The translations under genes and the position numbers were made by a program. A stretch of 64,000 nt of DNA from Hyphomonadaceae bacterium (GTDB lineage Bacteria > Pseudomonadota > Alphaproteobacteria > Caulobacterales > Aquidulcibacteraceae). A model generated the notes under the pieces. It searched no databases. It saw only the letters and a list, made by a program, of their open reading frames with translations, and had not been told where the DNA came from. Below are positions 44,223-53,129 of the stretch, in pieces. Location: positions 123,258-187,257 of the forward strand of contig JAIELK010000016.1 of the NCBI GenBank assembly GCA_019753175.1. Reading direction: 5' to 3'. Numbering within the stretch: the stretch's first letter is position 1; each line of letters begins with the position of its first letter.

Positions 44223-45116
44223 ATGGATACAGTAAATGTCGCATTCGGCTTTGATCGGGCGTATGCGCCGCACGCTGCGGCGTTGATTGCGTCGCTGCGC
44301 AGACACACGCGCAGCGCGTTGAGCTTCTTCATGCTCCACGCCGATGTCGACCGGGCTTTGCAACAAAAAGTCGAGGCGGCGGCGCCGGAGGCCGACTTCA
44401 TGTGGCGCGAGATCGGATCGGGGGACGTGCCGCCGATGGCGGATCACGCGCATTTCACCCGTGCGATCCTCTTCCGCCTCGGCCTTGAGCGACTCGCGCC
44501 AGCGAGTTGGTCCCGCGTGCTCTACCTGGACGTCGACATGATCGCGACCGCGGACATACGCCCGCTATGGCGCAGCGCGCTTGATGGAGCGGCGCTGGGC
44601 GCGGTGAGCGATTGCTATGTTGATGCGGCTGGATTTGCGCGATCCTGGACGCTGCCGCTGACGGGCGATTACTTCAACTCCGGCATGTTGTTGATCGATC
44701 TGGATCAGGTGCGGCGCGACCGGCTGTTTGAAGCAGCGATCGAGTTCGCGGCGCGCAATCAGACTTCCTTTACCGACCAGGATGCCCTGAACTATGTCTT
44801 CTGGGGACGCTGGCGCCGGCTTGATGCGCGCTGGAACGTGCAACGGCATATGGTGATCCCCGCGCTGATACGGGACACCGCTCCCGATAAACGCTTGGGG
44901 GAATCGGCGCCGGCGATCATCCACTTCACCGGACCGGAGAAGCCGTGGCTGACAAGCGCCTATCATCCCCACGCTTGGCTCTATTGGGACAATCTGCGGC
45001 GAACGCGTTTCTATAGAGAGGTTATGACCGAGCAGGGCGCAGGTCTTTTGCACCAAGCGCGGCTGTTGCAGCGTTATCTGCGAGCGCAGGCGGGCACAGT
45101 CGGAAAACTTCGATGA
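44223..45116 (+). CDS. family 8 glycosyltransferase
   Basis: 297 aa: MDTVNVAFGFDRAYAPHAAA, DxD in VLYLDVDMIATADIRPLWR, YFNSGMLLIDLDQVRRDRLF, DQDALNYVFWGRWRRLD and IIHFTGPEKPWLTSAYHP. A clear paralogue of the GT8 at 41548 and of the next gene. First of four genes joined by ATGA overlaps or near-contact (GT8, GT8, pyruvyl transferase). A TTG five codons earlier is an alternative start; neither has a strong ribosome site. Confidence 0.9.
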   Translation: MDTVNVAFGFDRAYAPHAAALIASLRRHTRSALSFFMLHADVDRALQQKVEAAAPEADFMWREIGSGDVPPMADHAHFTRAILFRLGLERLAPASWSRVLYLDVDMIATADIRPLWRSALDGAALGAVSDCYVDAAGFARSWTLPLTGDYFNSGMLLIDLDQVRRDRLFEAAIEFAARNQTSFTDQDALNYVFWGRWRRLDARWNVQRHMVIPALIRDTAPDKRLGESAPAIIHFTGPEKPWLTSAYHPHAWLYWDNLRRTRFYREVMTEQGAGLLHQARLLQRYLRAQAGTVGKLR

Positions 45117-46027
45117 ATGGCGCAACCATAGATGTCGCGTTGGGGTTCGATGCGCACTACGCGCCGCACGCAGCGGCGGTGATTGCTTCAGCTGTGCGTG
45201 CGGGCAAAGGCGCAAGATTCCGATTCATCATTCTGCACCCGGGCATGACCGACGAGATGAAGAGGCGTCTCGAAAGCGTTGCGCCGGGCGCGACTTTTGT
45301 CTGGCGCGAGATCAATCCAAGGGACCTTCCTGATTTCGACCAGGGCGCTGATCTCAAGCATGTCAACGCGTCAACCTATCTGCGCCTTGGTCTCGAGACC
45401 TTGGCGCCGGCGGATTGTCACCGTGTGATCTACCTCGACGCCGACACGGTCGTGTTCGGCGATCTTGCGGAACTGTGGCGTGTCGACCTCGCTGGCGCCC
45501 CGATCGGGGCATGTCCGGACACCTACGTCAACGAGACGGACTTTGCCGATCGTTGGGGCTTGCCGCGGGTCGACGCTGGTTATTTCAACGCAGGCGTCCT
45601 GCTCATCGATATGGATCGGATTCGCGCGGAGCGCGCCTTCTCCAAGTGCTTGCAATTCATCCGCGAGCGCCGCCCGGTTTTTGCCGATCAAGATGCATTG
45701 AACTGGGTTTTCTGGGGGCGATGGAGGGCGCTGGACTTACGTTGGAACGTGCAGCGCGACATGGTGATCGGGTCGCTGGCGGCGATGCTTCCCGCGGCGA
45801 AACGTTACTCTGGCGATGCGCTAGGCGTGGTTCACTTCACGGGCAAAGACAAACCGTGGCTGCGCGAGGCGTGGCACCCCTGGGCGTGGGCATACTGGAA
45901 GCACCTTGCGCGCACGGGATTCCTACCGGAGATCGCCAACCGCCACGCGATTAGCCCGCTGCATCGCATTCGTATGTATGCGCGCTATTGGCGGCGGCGG
46001 CCCACACTCAAGCGCGCCATGGCATGA
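45113..46027 (+). CDS. family 8 glycosyltransferase
   Basis: 304 aa: IDVALGFDAHYAPHAAAVIA, DxD in VIYLDADTVVFGDLAELWR, YFNAGVLLIDMDRIRAERAF, DQDALNWVFWGRWRALD and VVHFTGKDKPWLREAWHPW. Third GT8 paralogue of the locus. ATG overlaps the stop of the previous GT8 (ATGA), and its own stop overlaps the next ATG, so the genes are translationally coupled. Confidence 0.9.
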   Translation: MNGATIDVALGFDAHYAPHAAAVIASAVRAGKGARFRFIILHPGMTDEMKRRLESVAPGATFVWREINPRDLPDFDQGADLKHVNASTYLRLGLETLAPADCHRVIYLDADTVVFGDLAELWRVDLAGAPIGACPDTYVNETDFADRWGLPRVDAGYFNAGVLLIDMDRIRAERAFSKCLQFIRERRPVFADQDALNWVFWGRWRALDLRWNVQRDMVIGSLAAMLPAAKRYSGDALGVVHFTGKDKPWLREAWHPWAWAYWKHLARTGFLPEIANRHAISPLHRIRMYARYWRRRPTLKRAMA

Positions 46028-47250
46028 CCGTCTCTCAGCGCATCCATGCCGGGGGTGACAGGCGGCCGCACGTGCTGCTTTACGGCTTGTTCGGCATCGG
46101 CAACACCGGCAACGACGCATCGCTTGAGGTCGCGCTGAAGCATCTGCGATCGGCGCTGCCAAGCGCGCAGGTGACGCTTGCGAGCGATGCGCCAGAAACG
46201 GCGGCCAAGCGCTTCGGCGTGCCAGCGGTTCCCATCCGGCCTCGGGGGCCAGCGCTGAAGGGGGTCCCTCAATCTGTGCGCCGCGTGCTCGATGAAGCGT
46301 GGCGATGGCGCGCAGTGGACGCGGCCCTGCGAGACGTCGACCATTTCTTGGTCCCGGGCACTGGCATGCTCGACGATTTCGGCAGCCCGGACGCCGAACA
46401 CGCACGGCGCCTGTCAATGTGGACACAGTGCGCTGCGCGGCGAGAGATACCGATCAGCTTTGTCTCCATTGGCGCTGGGCCAGTCGTCGGCGCTCGAAGC
46501 AGGCGCTTGTTTGCACTCGCCGCGGCGCGCGCGACACATCGGTCGTATAGAGACACAGAGTCGAGGGAGTTCGTTCGAGACGTGCTTCACATCGACGTTT
46601 CGCGCGACGCCGTCACGCCAGACTTGGCGTTTGCGCTCGATTTCGATACCGCGCCCGTGAGCGGTCCGCTGCAGACCGTCGGCCTCGGCGTCATGAAGTA
46701 TCATTCCTGGAACAGCCCGGCCGGCGCGCCAGACGACATTTACGCTGCCTATTTCAATAAGCTCGCGGATGTGGGTGTCGGGTTGATCGGGAAGGGGCTG
46801 AAGCTGGTCCTGCTAACCGGCGAGCCAGCGGACGAGCCGGCGGCCCTGGCCATGCGGGAGCGCTTGTTGTCGCGCTGCCCAGGCGGTCAAGTCGACATTG
46901 CCTCCATCGCCACATTACGCGACATTGTCGACGCGCTCCGCGGCTGCGAGGCGGTTGTCGCCACGCGCTTCCATAATGTCGCCGCCGCGTTGATGAGCGG
47001 GCGTCCGGTTGTCTCGATCGGCTATAGCATCAAGAACACCGAACTGATGGCGTCATTTGGTTTGAAGGACTATTGCGAAGATGTGAATGCGTTCAGCCCA
47101 GAGACGGTGTTGGCTAAGTTCGATTCGGCCACGGCCGATTTCGCATCGGAGAGCGCTCGAATTCTCGATCGGGCTGCGGCGCTACGGAGTGCCGTGAGCA
47201 CACACCTGAATGAGATTATGGCGGCAATCAGGGTTAAGGATACCGTGTGA
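46024..47250 (+). CDS. polysaccharide pyruvyl transferase family protein
   Basis: 408 aa with a GT-B-like fold. HVLLYGLFGIGNTGNDASLE at the N-terminus, VPGTGMLDDFG, SFVSIGAGPVVGARSRRLFA, THRSYRDTESREFVRD and CEAVVATRFHNVAAALMSG (the conserved R-x-H) are typical of CsaB/ExoV/WcaK-like enzymes that put ketal pyruvate onto sugars using phosphoenolpyruvate. The product would be an acidic polymer. ATG 46024 overlaps the previous stop (ATGA). Confidence 0.85.
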   Translation: MTVSQRIHAGGDRRPHVLLYGLFGIGNTGNDASLEVALKHLRSALPSAQVTLASDAPETAAKRFGVPAVPIRPRGPALKGVPQSVRRVLDEAWRWRAVDAALRDVDHFLVPGTGMLDDFGSPDAEHARRLSMWTQCAARREIPISFVSIGAGPVVGARSRRLFALAAARATHRSYRDTESREFVRDVLHIDVSRDAVTPDLAFALDFDTAPVSGPLQTVGLGVMKYHSWNSPAGAPDDIYAAYFNKLADVGVGLIGKGLKLVLLTGEPADEPAALAMRERLLSRCPGGQVDIASIATLRDIVDALRGCEAVVATRFHNVAAALMSGRPVVSIGYSIKNTELMASFGLKDYCEDVNAFSPETVLAKFDSATADFASESARILDRAAALRSAVSTHLNEIMAAIRVKDTV

Positions 47251-47364
47251 CGACTGCGCCAGCGCCGATGTAGCGCGTCCACGCGGCCTGCTTTATGCTG
47301 CATCGCAAGTTTCACACGCCACGCGCGTGCGACGAATGGTTTACCGAGAAGAGGCAAATCGACG

Positions 47365-48453
47365 GTGGTAAGGCGGGTCGACCCTGAGTTCTGGCGCGGT
47401 AGGCGCGTTGTCGTCACCGGTCACACGGGCTTCAAGGGTGCCTGGCTGTGCCTTGCGCTGCATCGCTTTGGAGCGAGAGTGCATGGTCTGGCGCTGCCGC
47501 CGGAGTCGCCGAGCCTTTACGCGCAAGCGCGGATCGGCGAATCCCTTGCCGGCGAAACGCTCGGTGACCTCGCCGATCAAGCCAACGCCGCCGCGATCAC
47601 TACATTCGAACCCGAGATTGTGTTTCATTTTGCGGCACAGTCTCTGGTGCGCGCCGCCTATCTCGACCCGGTCGAGACCTTCCGCTCCAACGTCATGGCG
47701 ACAGTTAACGTGCTCGACGTCGCCCGCCGATGCGCCTCGGTACGGACCGTGTTCGTCACGACGACTGACAAAGTGTATCTCAACCGTGAGGACGGACGAG
47801 CGTTTCAGGAAACCGACCCACTCGGCGGCTACGAGCCGTACGGCGCGAGCAAGGCAGCCGCGGAAATGGTGCTGAGCGCGTATCGCGCCTCTTACTTCGA
47901 ACGTGGCGACAAGACCTTGCTGACCGGCCGCGCTGGCAATGTCATCGGTGGCGGCGATTGGTCGCGCGACCGTATCATTCCGGACATCGTCCGGGCGGTG
48001 ATGGCCGGGGAAGTTCTTGCGGTCCGCAATCCTCGCGCGACGCGGCCGTGGCAGTGGGTGATGGATGCGCTCGAGGGCTATCTGCTGGCAGTGGAAGTGA
48101 AGGGCGAATCGCGGTCGGCAACCGACGACCCCAACGAACTCGCCTGGAACTTTGGCCCAACCTCGCGGGCAGACGCCGTGCGCGTTGAGCAATTGTGCGC
48201 ATGGGCAATAGAAGCGTGGCCGGAACGGTTCAGTTGGCGCGTGGAACCGGACTCGGTCGGTGCGCTAGAAAGCGGCTTGTTGATGCTGGATCCGTCGAAA
48301 GCGGTGCGCGACTTCGATTGGTCGCCGCAGCTCAATGCACGCGCCGCGGTTGCGACCACGCTCGATTGGTACGCGCGGGTACTCGCCGGAGAAGATGCAA
48401 GCGCCGTCTGCGACGAACATCTGGCGCTTTGGCTATCGGGCGCGGCAACGTGA
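47365..48453 (+). CDS. rfbG: CDP-glucose 4,6-dehydratase
   Basis: 362 aa extended SDR. Converts CDP-glucose to CDP-4-keto-6-deoxyglucose, the entry to CDP-deoxyhexoses. The NAD loop is RVVVTGHTGFKGAWL, followed by VFHFAAQSLVRAAYLDP, VTTTDKVY and the active-site Tyr/Lys in YGASKAAAEM. Start is GTG 47365, with AAGAGG about eleven bases upstream. Its stop overlaps the GTG start of the DUF4910 gene. The partner cytidylyltransferase rfbF lies at 51656. Confidence 0.93.
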   Translation: MVRRVDPEFWRGRRVVVTGHTGFKGAWLCLALHRFGARVHGLALPPESPSLYAQARIGESLAGETLGDLADQANAAAITTFEPEIVFHFAAQSLVRAAYLDPVETFRSNVMATVNVLDVARRCASVRTVFVTTTDKVYLNREDGRAFQETDPLGGYEPYGASKAAAEMVLSAYRASYFERGDKTLLTGRAGNVIGGGDWSRDRIIPDIVRAVMAGEVLAVRNPRATRPWQWVMDALEGYLLAVEVKGESRSATDDPNELAWNFGPTSRADAVRVEQLCAWAIEAWPERFSWRVEPDSVGALESGLLMLDPSKAVRDFDWSPQLNARAAVATTLDWYARVLAGEDASAVCDEHLALWLSGAAT

Positions 48454-49772
48454 GTAGCGACGCTTCCACCTGGATCGACGCGCTGTGCCCGCCGGGTATC
48501 GGCGACGACATTTATCGCTTGGCGGCAGACATCTATCCCATTTGCCGCAGCATTACTGGCGCAGGCGTCCGCCAGACGCTCGACCGCCTGGAGCGCCGGG
48601 TCCCGCTGGTGCGGACCGAGACTCCCACAGGCGCACAGGTGCTCGACTGGACTGTGCCGCCGGAATGGAGCGTACGAGACGCTTACATTGCGAACGCAGC
48701 GGGAGAGCGTGTCGTCGACTTCCGCCGTCATGCGCTGCACGTGCTCAACTACTCGGCTCCGTTCCGCGGCAAGTTGCCTTTGGCCAAACTGAAGCAGAAT
48801 ATCTTCACGCTGCCGGACCAGCCCGAACTCATTCCCTACAGGACCTCATACTACGAGGCGCGCTGGGGATTTTGCATGAGCCACGCCGCACTCATGTCGC
48901 TGCCGGATGGCGAGTATGAAGCGGTCATTGAGTCCTCGCTCGAGCCTGGTTCGTTGACCTACGCCGAGTACGTGCACCACGGCGCCAGTGCGGACGAGAT
49001 ACTGCTTCAAGCGCACACTTGCCATCCGGCGCTCGCAAACGACAATTGCTCGGGCGTCGCGATGCTGACCGTGCTGGCCGCCGCCATCTCCAAACTCAAG
49101 ACGCGCTACACCTATCGTTTCTTGTTCGCGCCGGGGACGATTGGCGCGATCACTTGGCTCGCCAACAATACCGATCGCGTGCAACGCATCCGCCATGGGC
49201 TTATCGTGTCCTGTGTCGGGGACAGCGGAGGGCCGACCTATAAGCGTACCCGGCGAGGCGACGCGCCTATCGATCGCGCCATGGCCCACGTGCTCAAGGA
49301 CGCTGGGCCGGAAGCAAAAATCATCGACTTCTCACCGTATGGTTACGATGAGCGGCAGTACAATTCCCCCGGCTTCAAGCTCGATGTCGGGCTTTTCCAG
49401 CGCAGCCAATTCGGGACCTTTCCCGAGTACCACACGTCAGCCGACAATCTTGAGTTCATACGGCCCGAGCATCTCGAACGCTCGATGCGGCTCATCGCGG
49501 CCGCGCTGGATGTGCTGGAGCACGATGCACGGTTTGTGAACCTTGCGCCTAAGGGCGAACCTCAATTGGGTCGTCGCGGCCTCTACAATTCGGTGGGGGG
49601 AGACAAGAACGCTTACGCGAATAACATGGCCATGCTCTGGACGCTTAATCAGTCCGATGGCGATCACTCTCTACTCGACATCGCCGAGCGGGCGGGATTG
49701 CCGTTCGATACAATCAAGCGGTCGGCGCTTCGGCTTGAGGCGCACGGGCTGCTGCGGCGCTTAGGAGCGTGA
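48450..49772 (+). CDS. DUF4910 / M28-like aminopeptidase-domain protein
   Basis: 440 aa. The N-terminus (IYRLAADIYPICRSITGAGV, VLDWTVPPEWSVRDAYI) and the centre (IPYRTSYYEARWGFCMSHAA, ILLQAHTCHPALANDNCSGV) match DUF4910 proteins, which have an M28-like zinc peptidase fold and occur in O-antigen and exopolysaccharide loci. The zinc-site histidine and aspartate in HTCHPALANDN are present. The C-terminal 60 residues resemble a winged helix (LLDIAERAGLPFDTIKRSAL). Activity unknown. GTG 48450 overlaps the rfbG stop; a longer frame upstream is antisense noise. It overlaps the convergent epimerase gene by 12 bases. Confidence 0.82.
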   Translation: MSSDASTWIDALCPPGIGDDIYRLAADIYPICRSITGAGVRQTLDRLERRVPLVRTETPTGAQVLDWTVPPEWSVRDAYIANAAGERVVDFRRHALHVLNYSAPFRGKLPLAKLKQNIFTLPDQPELIPYRTSYYEARWGFCMSHAALMSLPDGEYEAVIESSLEPGSLTYAEYVHHGASADEILLQAHTCHPALANDNCSGVAMLTVLAAAISKLKTRYTYRFLFAPGTIGAITWLANNTDRVQRIRHGLIVSCVGDSGGPTYKRTRRGDAPIDRAMAHVLKDAGPEAKIIDFSPYGYDERQYNSPGFKLDVGLFQRSQFGTFPEYHTSADNLEFIRPEHLERSMRLIAAALDVLEHDARFVNLAPKGEPQLGRRGLYNSVGGDKNAYANNMAMLWTLNQSDGDHSLLDIAERAGLPFDTIKRSALRLEAHGLLRRLGA

Positions 49773-50300
49773 ATCGACAAAGTCGGGCCAAGTCCGATCC
49801 TTGGCCGACATCATGGTAATGGGCAGGGGCCATGTGATGGCGAACGCCGGATCCTCCGGGCGGTAACCAGCCGCGGCGGACGGCTCGTGCTCAGCGGAAA
49901 TCAGGTATTGCACCTCGGCCGCGTCCGTCAGCGATTGGAACCCGTGCGCGCATCCTTCCGGGATATAGAGCTGCCGGCGGTTTGCCGCGCTCAGCTCGAC
50001 GCCACGCCACTGCAAGTAACTGGGGGACGCCGGACGGAGGTCGAGGCAGACATCGAAGATAGCCCCCGCGATGCAGGAGACGAGTTTGGCTTCCCCGTGT
50101 GGCGGCTTTTGCAGGTGCATGCCGCGAACGCACCCGGCGATACGGTTGAAGGACCGCGAGTGCTGAACATAGCCCGCGACCAGGCCGCGCGCCGCAAACT
50201 CGCGGGCGCAGAAGTTGCGGGCGAAGCTGCCGCGCTCGTCTTCTACCGGTTCGAGTTCGACGATCCACGCGCCAGGTAGGCCGAGCGGCTGAAATTGCAT
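49761..50300 (-). CDS. dTDP-4-dehydrorhamnose 3,5-epimerase-like protein
   Basis: 179 aa cupin-fold protein of the RmlC family: VEDERGSFARNFCAREFAAR, VQHSRSFNRIAGCVRGMHLQ with the catalytic His, PHGEAKLVSCIAGAIFDVC and YIPEGCAHGFQSL. Placed among CDP-sugar genes, it more likely epimerises a CDP-4-keto-6-deoxyhexose than dTDP-sugar; this is inference. ATG 50300 fits the family start, though no ribosome site is clear; an ATG 15 codons upstream is possible. It points against its neighbours and shares an upstream region with the C-methyltransferase gene. Confidence 0.82.
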   Translation of the reverse strand: MQFQPLGLPGAWIVELEPVEDERGSFARNFCAREFAARGLVAGYVQHSRSFNRIAGCVRGMHLQKPPHGEAKLVSCIAGAIFDVCLDLRPASPSYLQWRGVELSAANRRQLYIPEGCAHGFQSLTDAAEVQYLISAEHEPSAAAGYRPEDPAFAITWPLPITMMSAKDRTWPDFVDSRS

Positions 50301-50378
50301 AGGGGTTAATCCAAGGTCGGGCGCCGTGTAGACTGGCGCAAGCATTGCAGAGACAATACTATCGGCGGCTGGTGGGCG

Positions 50379-51659
50379 ATGGAAGCGAGACAGTTAACCT
50401 CAAGATCGACTGTGAGCGGCGAGGCGCGCTGTCGTTCATGCGGGGCGGCGCTGCACCAGACGCTCGTCGACCTCGGCAAGTCTCCGCTTTGCGAGACCTT
50501 CCTGAGCGCGGCTGAGCGGGACCAAATGGAGCCGTTCTTCCCGCTGCACGTGCTGATTTGCGAGTCCTGTTGGCTCGTGCAGTTGAAGGAGTACGTGTCG
50601 CCGGACGGCATTTTTACCGACCGATATCCTTACTTCTCGTCCTATTCGACGTCTTGGGTGGCGCACTCGAAGGCGTATTGCGAGGCAATGACGCGCCGCT
50701 TGAATCTTGACGCGCGCTCCTTTGTCGTCGAACTCGCGTGCAACGACGGCTACCTGCTCCAGCATTTTCCGCCACTGGGCGTGACCAACATGTTGGGCGT
50801 GGAGCCCGCGGCCAACGTCGCCGCCGCGGCGCGAGAGAAGGGCGTGCCGGTCTTGGTTGAGTTTTTCGGCCGCGCACTCGCCGAGCGTATCGTTGCCGAA
50901 CGCGGTCACGCCGACCTGGTGCTCGGCAACAACGTGCTGGCGCATGTTCCCGATCTCAACGACTTCCTTGGCGGCGCGGCGGCGTTGATCAAGCCCGAAG
51001 GAACGATCACCTTTGAGTTCCCGTACTTGCGCAATCTGCTGACGTACAATCAGTTTGACACCATCTATCACGAGCACTTCTGCTATTTCTCGGGGACGGC
51101 GATCGACAATTTGCGCAAGCGCCACGGCCTGATCTTCGCTGATGTCGAGCACCTGCCTACCCATGGGGGCAGCCTACGCGTGTTTCTGACCAAGCGAGGT
51201 GAGCCGAGCGCGGCGGTCCAGGATCTGCTGGCCAGCGAAGTCGACGCCGGAATGCGGTCGATGACCGCTTACTCCGACTTCGCGGCGCGTGTGCACGAGA
51301 CCAAGCGCCGTCTTCTGCGGTTTCTCATCGATGCGAAAGAAGCAGGCAAGAGCGTTTGCGGTTACGGCGCCCCGGGTAAGGGCAACACGTTGCTGAACTA
51401 TTGCGGCATCGGTCCTGACCTGTTGTCGTTTACCGTCGATCGCAATCCCGAAAAGCATGGCCGCTACACGCCGGGCACGCACATCCCGATCTATCCGGTC
51501 GAAGCGATAGATGAAGCGCGCCCGGACTATATTCTGCTGCTGCCGTGGAATCTCCGGCAGGAGATTACCGAGCAGATGAGCCATGTTGGCGCGTGGGGCG
51601 CCAAGTTTGTGCTTCCTATTCCCGAAGTCACGATAGTCGAACCGGTGGCGAAGTCATGA
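50379..51659 (+). CDS. sugar C-methyltransferase (NovU/TylCIII-like)
   Basis: 426 aa, three parts. N-terminal zinc-binding domain with CRSCG and CESC pairs; central SAM domain (VVELACNDGYLLQHF, DLVLGNNVLAHVPDLNDF); C-terminal domain with VCGYGAPGKGNTLLNYCGIG that binds the sugar product. This architecture is that of C-methyltransferases acting on 4-keto-6-deoxy nucleotide sugars, so the locus probably makes a branched deoxyhexose. rfbF overlaps its stop by four bases. Confidence 0.88.
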   Translation: MEARQLTSRSTVSGEARCRSCGAALHQTLVDLGKSPLCETFLSAAERDQMEPFFPLHVLICESCWLVQLKEYVSPDGIFTDRYPYFSSYSTSWVAHSKAYCEAMTRRLNLDARSFVVELACNDGYLLQHFPPLGVTNMLGVEPAANVAAAAREKGVPVLVEFFGRALAERIVAERGHADLVLGNNVLAHVPDLNDFLGGAAALIKPEGTITFEFPYLRNLLTYNQFDTIYHEHFCYFSGTAIDNLRKRHGLIFADVEHLPTHGGSLRVFLTKRGEPSAAVQDLLASEVDAGMRSMTAYSDFAARVHETKRRLLRFLIDAKEAGKSVCGYGAPGKGNTLLNYCGIGPDLLSFTVDRNPEKHGRYTPGTHIPIYPVEAIDEARPDYILLLPWNLRQEITEQMSHVGAWGAKFVLPIPEVTIVEPVAKS

Positions 51660-52453
51660 AAGTTGTCCTGTTCTGCGGCGGCCTTGGGACGCGGATACGC
51701 GACTATTCCGAGAGCATCCCCAAGCCCATGATCCCGGTCGGGCAGCAGCCGATCATGTGGCACATCATGAACTACTATGCCGAACACGGACACAACGACT
51801 TCGTGCTGTGCCTTGGACACAAGGCGAACATCATCAAGGACTTCTTCGTAAACCACCGCTCGCAAATGTACTCTGACTGCGTGGTCCATGGCGACAAGGT
51901 CGAAATCATTGGAGCCAAGAATTCCGCGAGCGACTGGCGCGTTTCGATGATCGATACGGGCGTCTGGCGCAATATCGGCGGCCGCCTCTGGGCGGTGCGC
52001 GATCACGTCAAGAACGAGCCGATTTTTTTGGCGAACTACAGCGACGGCCTCACAGACGTAAACCTCGATGACATGATCGAAAAGTTCAAGGCCAGCGGCG
52101 CGGTCGCGTGTTTTCTGGCGGTGCATCCGCCTGTGGCGTACCACCTCGCCAACCTTGATCCGAATGGGCGGGTGCGAGAGTTCATCACCTCAGACCACTC
52201 GGAGGTATGGATCAACGGCGGGTACTTCATCATGACGCCGAAAATCTTCGACTATATGAACGATGGCGAGGAATTGGTGGTGGAGCCGTTCCAGCGGTTG
52301 ATCGCCGAGAACAAATTGATGGCATATCGCTACAATGGCTTCTGGCGGTCGATGGACACGCTCAGGGACCGCCAGGTGCTTGAAGACATGGTCGAGCGCG
52401 GCGAGATGCCCTGGCGCCTCAATGCCGATGCCGTGGTGAAGCCGCGGAGCTGA
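51656..52453 (+). CDS. rfbF: glucose-1-phosphate cytidylyltransferase
   Basis: 265 aa. Makes CDP-glucose from CTP and glucose-1-phosphate, the substrate of RfbG. N-terminal nucleotidyltransferase loop MKVVLFCGGLGTRIRDYSES followed by IPKPMIPVG, then FLANYSDGLTDVNLDDMI (metal site) and WINGGYFIMTPKIFDYM. Length is normal. ATG 51656 overlaps the stop of the C-methyltransferase gene (ATGA). Confidence 0.95.
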   Translation: MKVVLFCGGLGTRIRDYSESIPKPMIPVGQQPIMWHIMNYYAEHGHNDFVLCLGHKANIIKDFFVNHRSQMYSDCVVHGDKVEIIGAKNSASDWRVSMIDTGVWRNIGGRLWAVRDHVKNEPIFLANYSDGLTDVNLDDMIEKFKASGAVACFLAVHPPVAYHLANLDPNGRVREFITSDHSEVWINGGYFIMTPKIFDYMNDGEELVVEPFQRLIAENKLMAYRYNGFWRSMDTLRDRQVLEDMVERGEMPWRLNADAVVKPRS

Positions 52454-53107
52454 GTGCCCATGCGCGCGGTCGACCTCGTTCATCCCGGCGCCGAGCTGTC
52501 CGTGCTGTGTATCGGTGCGCACGCCGATGATTTGGAGATCGGCGCTGGCGGCACGATTTTGACATGGTTGGCCTCGGGGGCTTCGCTCTCGATCCACTGG
52601 TGCGTCGCCAGCGCACCCGCCGAACGCGCGGGCGAGGCGCAGGCTTCAGCCGAGGCGTTTCTGGCCGGCGCGAAGCGGGTGTCGATGGCGTTCGGCGACC
52701 TTAAGGACAGCTACTTTCCTTATCAGGGCGAGCGGGCGAAGGCCTGGATCGAGGCGCAGAAGCAAAGCATGCGGCCCGACATCGTACTGACCCATCGCGG
52801 TGACGACGCGCATCAGGATCATCGCCTGATGAGCGAGCTGACCTGGAACGCTTTTCGGGATTCGTTGGTCCTTGAGTACGAGATTCCAAAGTGGGATGGC
52901 GACCTCTGGCGCCCGAACATGTATGTGAGCCTTGCGGAACCGACGCTCGCCAAGAAGATCGAGTTGCTCGAAAAGCACTTTGGCAGTCAGCGCTCGAAAG
53001 ACTGGTTCGACGCGGAGACATTTCGGGGGCTGGCTCGGCTTCGCGGCGTAGAGTGCAGATCGCGCTATGCCGAGGCATTCTGGGCGCGAAAAGTTCTGCT
53101 TCGCTAA
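52454..53107 (+). CDS. PIG-L family deacetylase
   Basis: 217 aa. Zinc-dependent N-deacetylase fold: VLCIGAHADDLEIGAGG (His23, Asp25, Asp26) and the second metal ligand in GDDAHQDHRLMSE. PIG-L enzymes remove N-acetyl groups from sugars. Here it may expose an amino group on a sugar of the locus. Start is GTG 52454, directly after the rfbF stop with GGAG just upstream; ATG 52460 is equally possible. Confidence 0.88.
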   Translation: MPMRAVDLVHPGAELSVLCIGAHADDLEIGAGGTILTWLASGASLSIHWCVASAPAERAGEAQASAEAFLAGAKRVSMAFGDLKDSYFPYQGERAKAWIEAQKQSMRPDIVLTHRGDDAHQDHRLMSELTWNAFRDSLVLEYEIPKWDGDLWRPNMYVSLAEPTLAKKIELLEKHFGSQRSKDWFDAETFRGLARLRGVECRSRYAEAFWARKVLLR

Positions 53108-53129
53108 GTGTTGCGTGTAGGGGGCGCCG

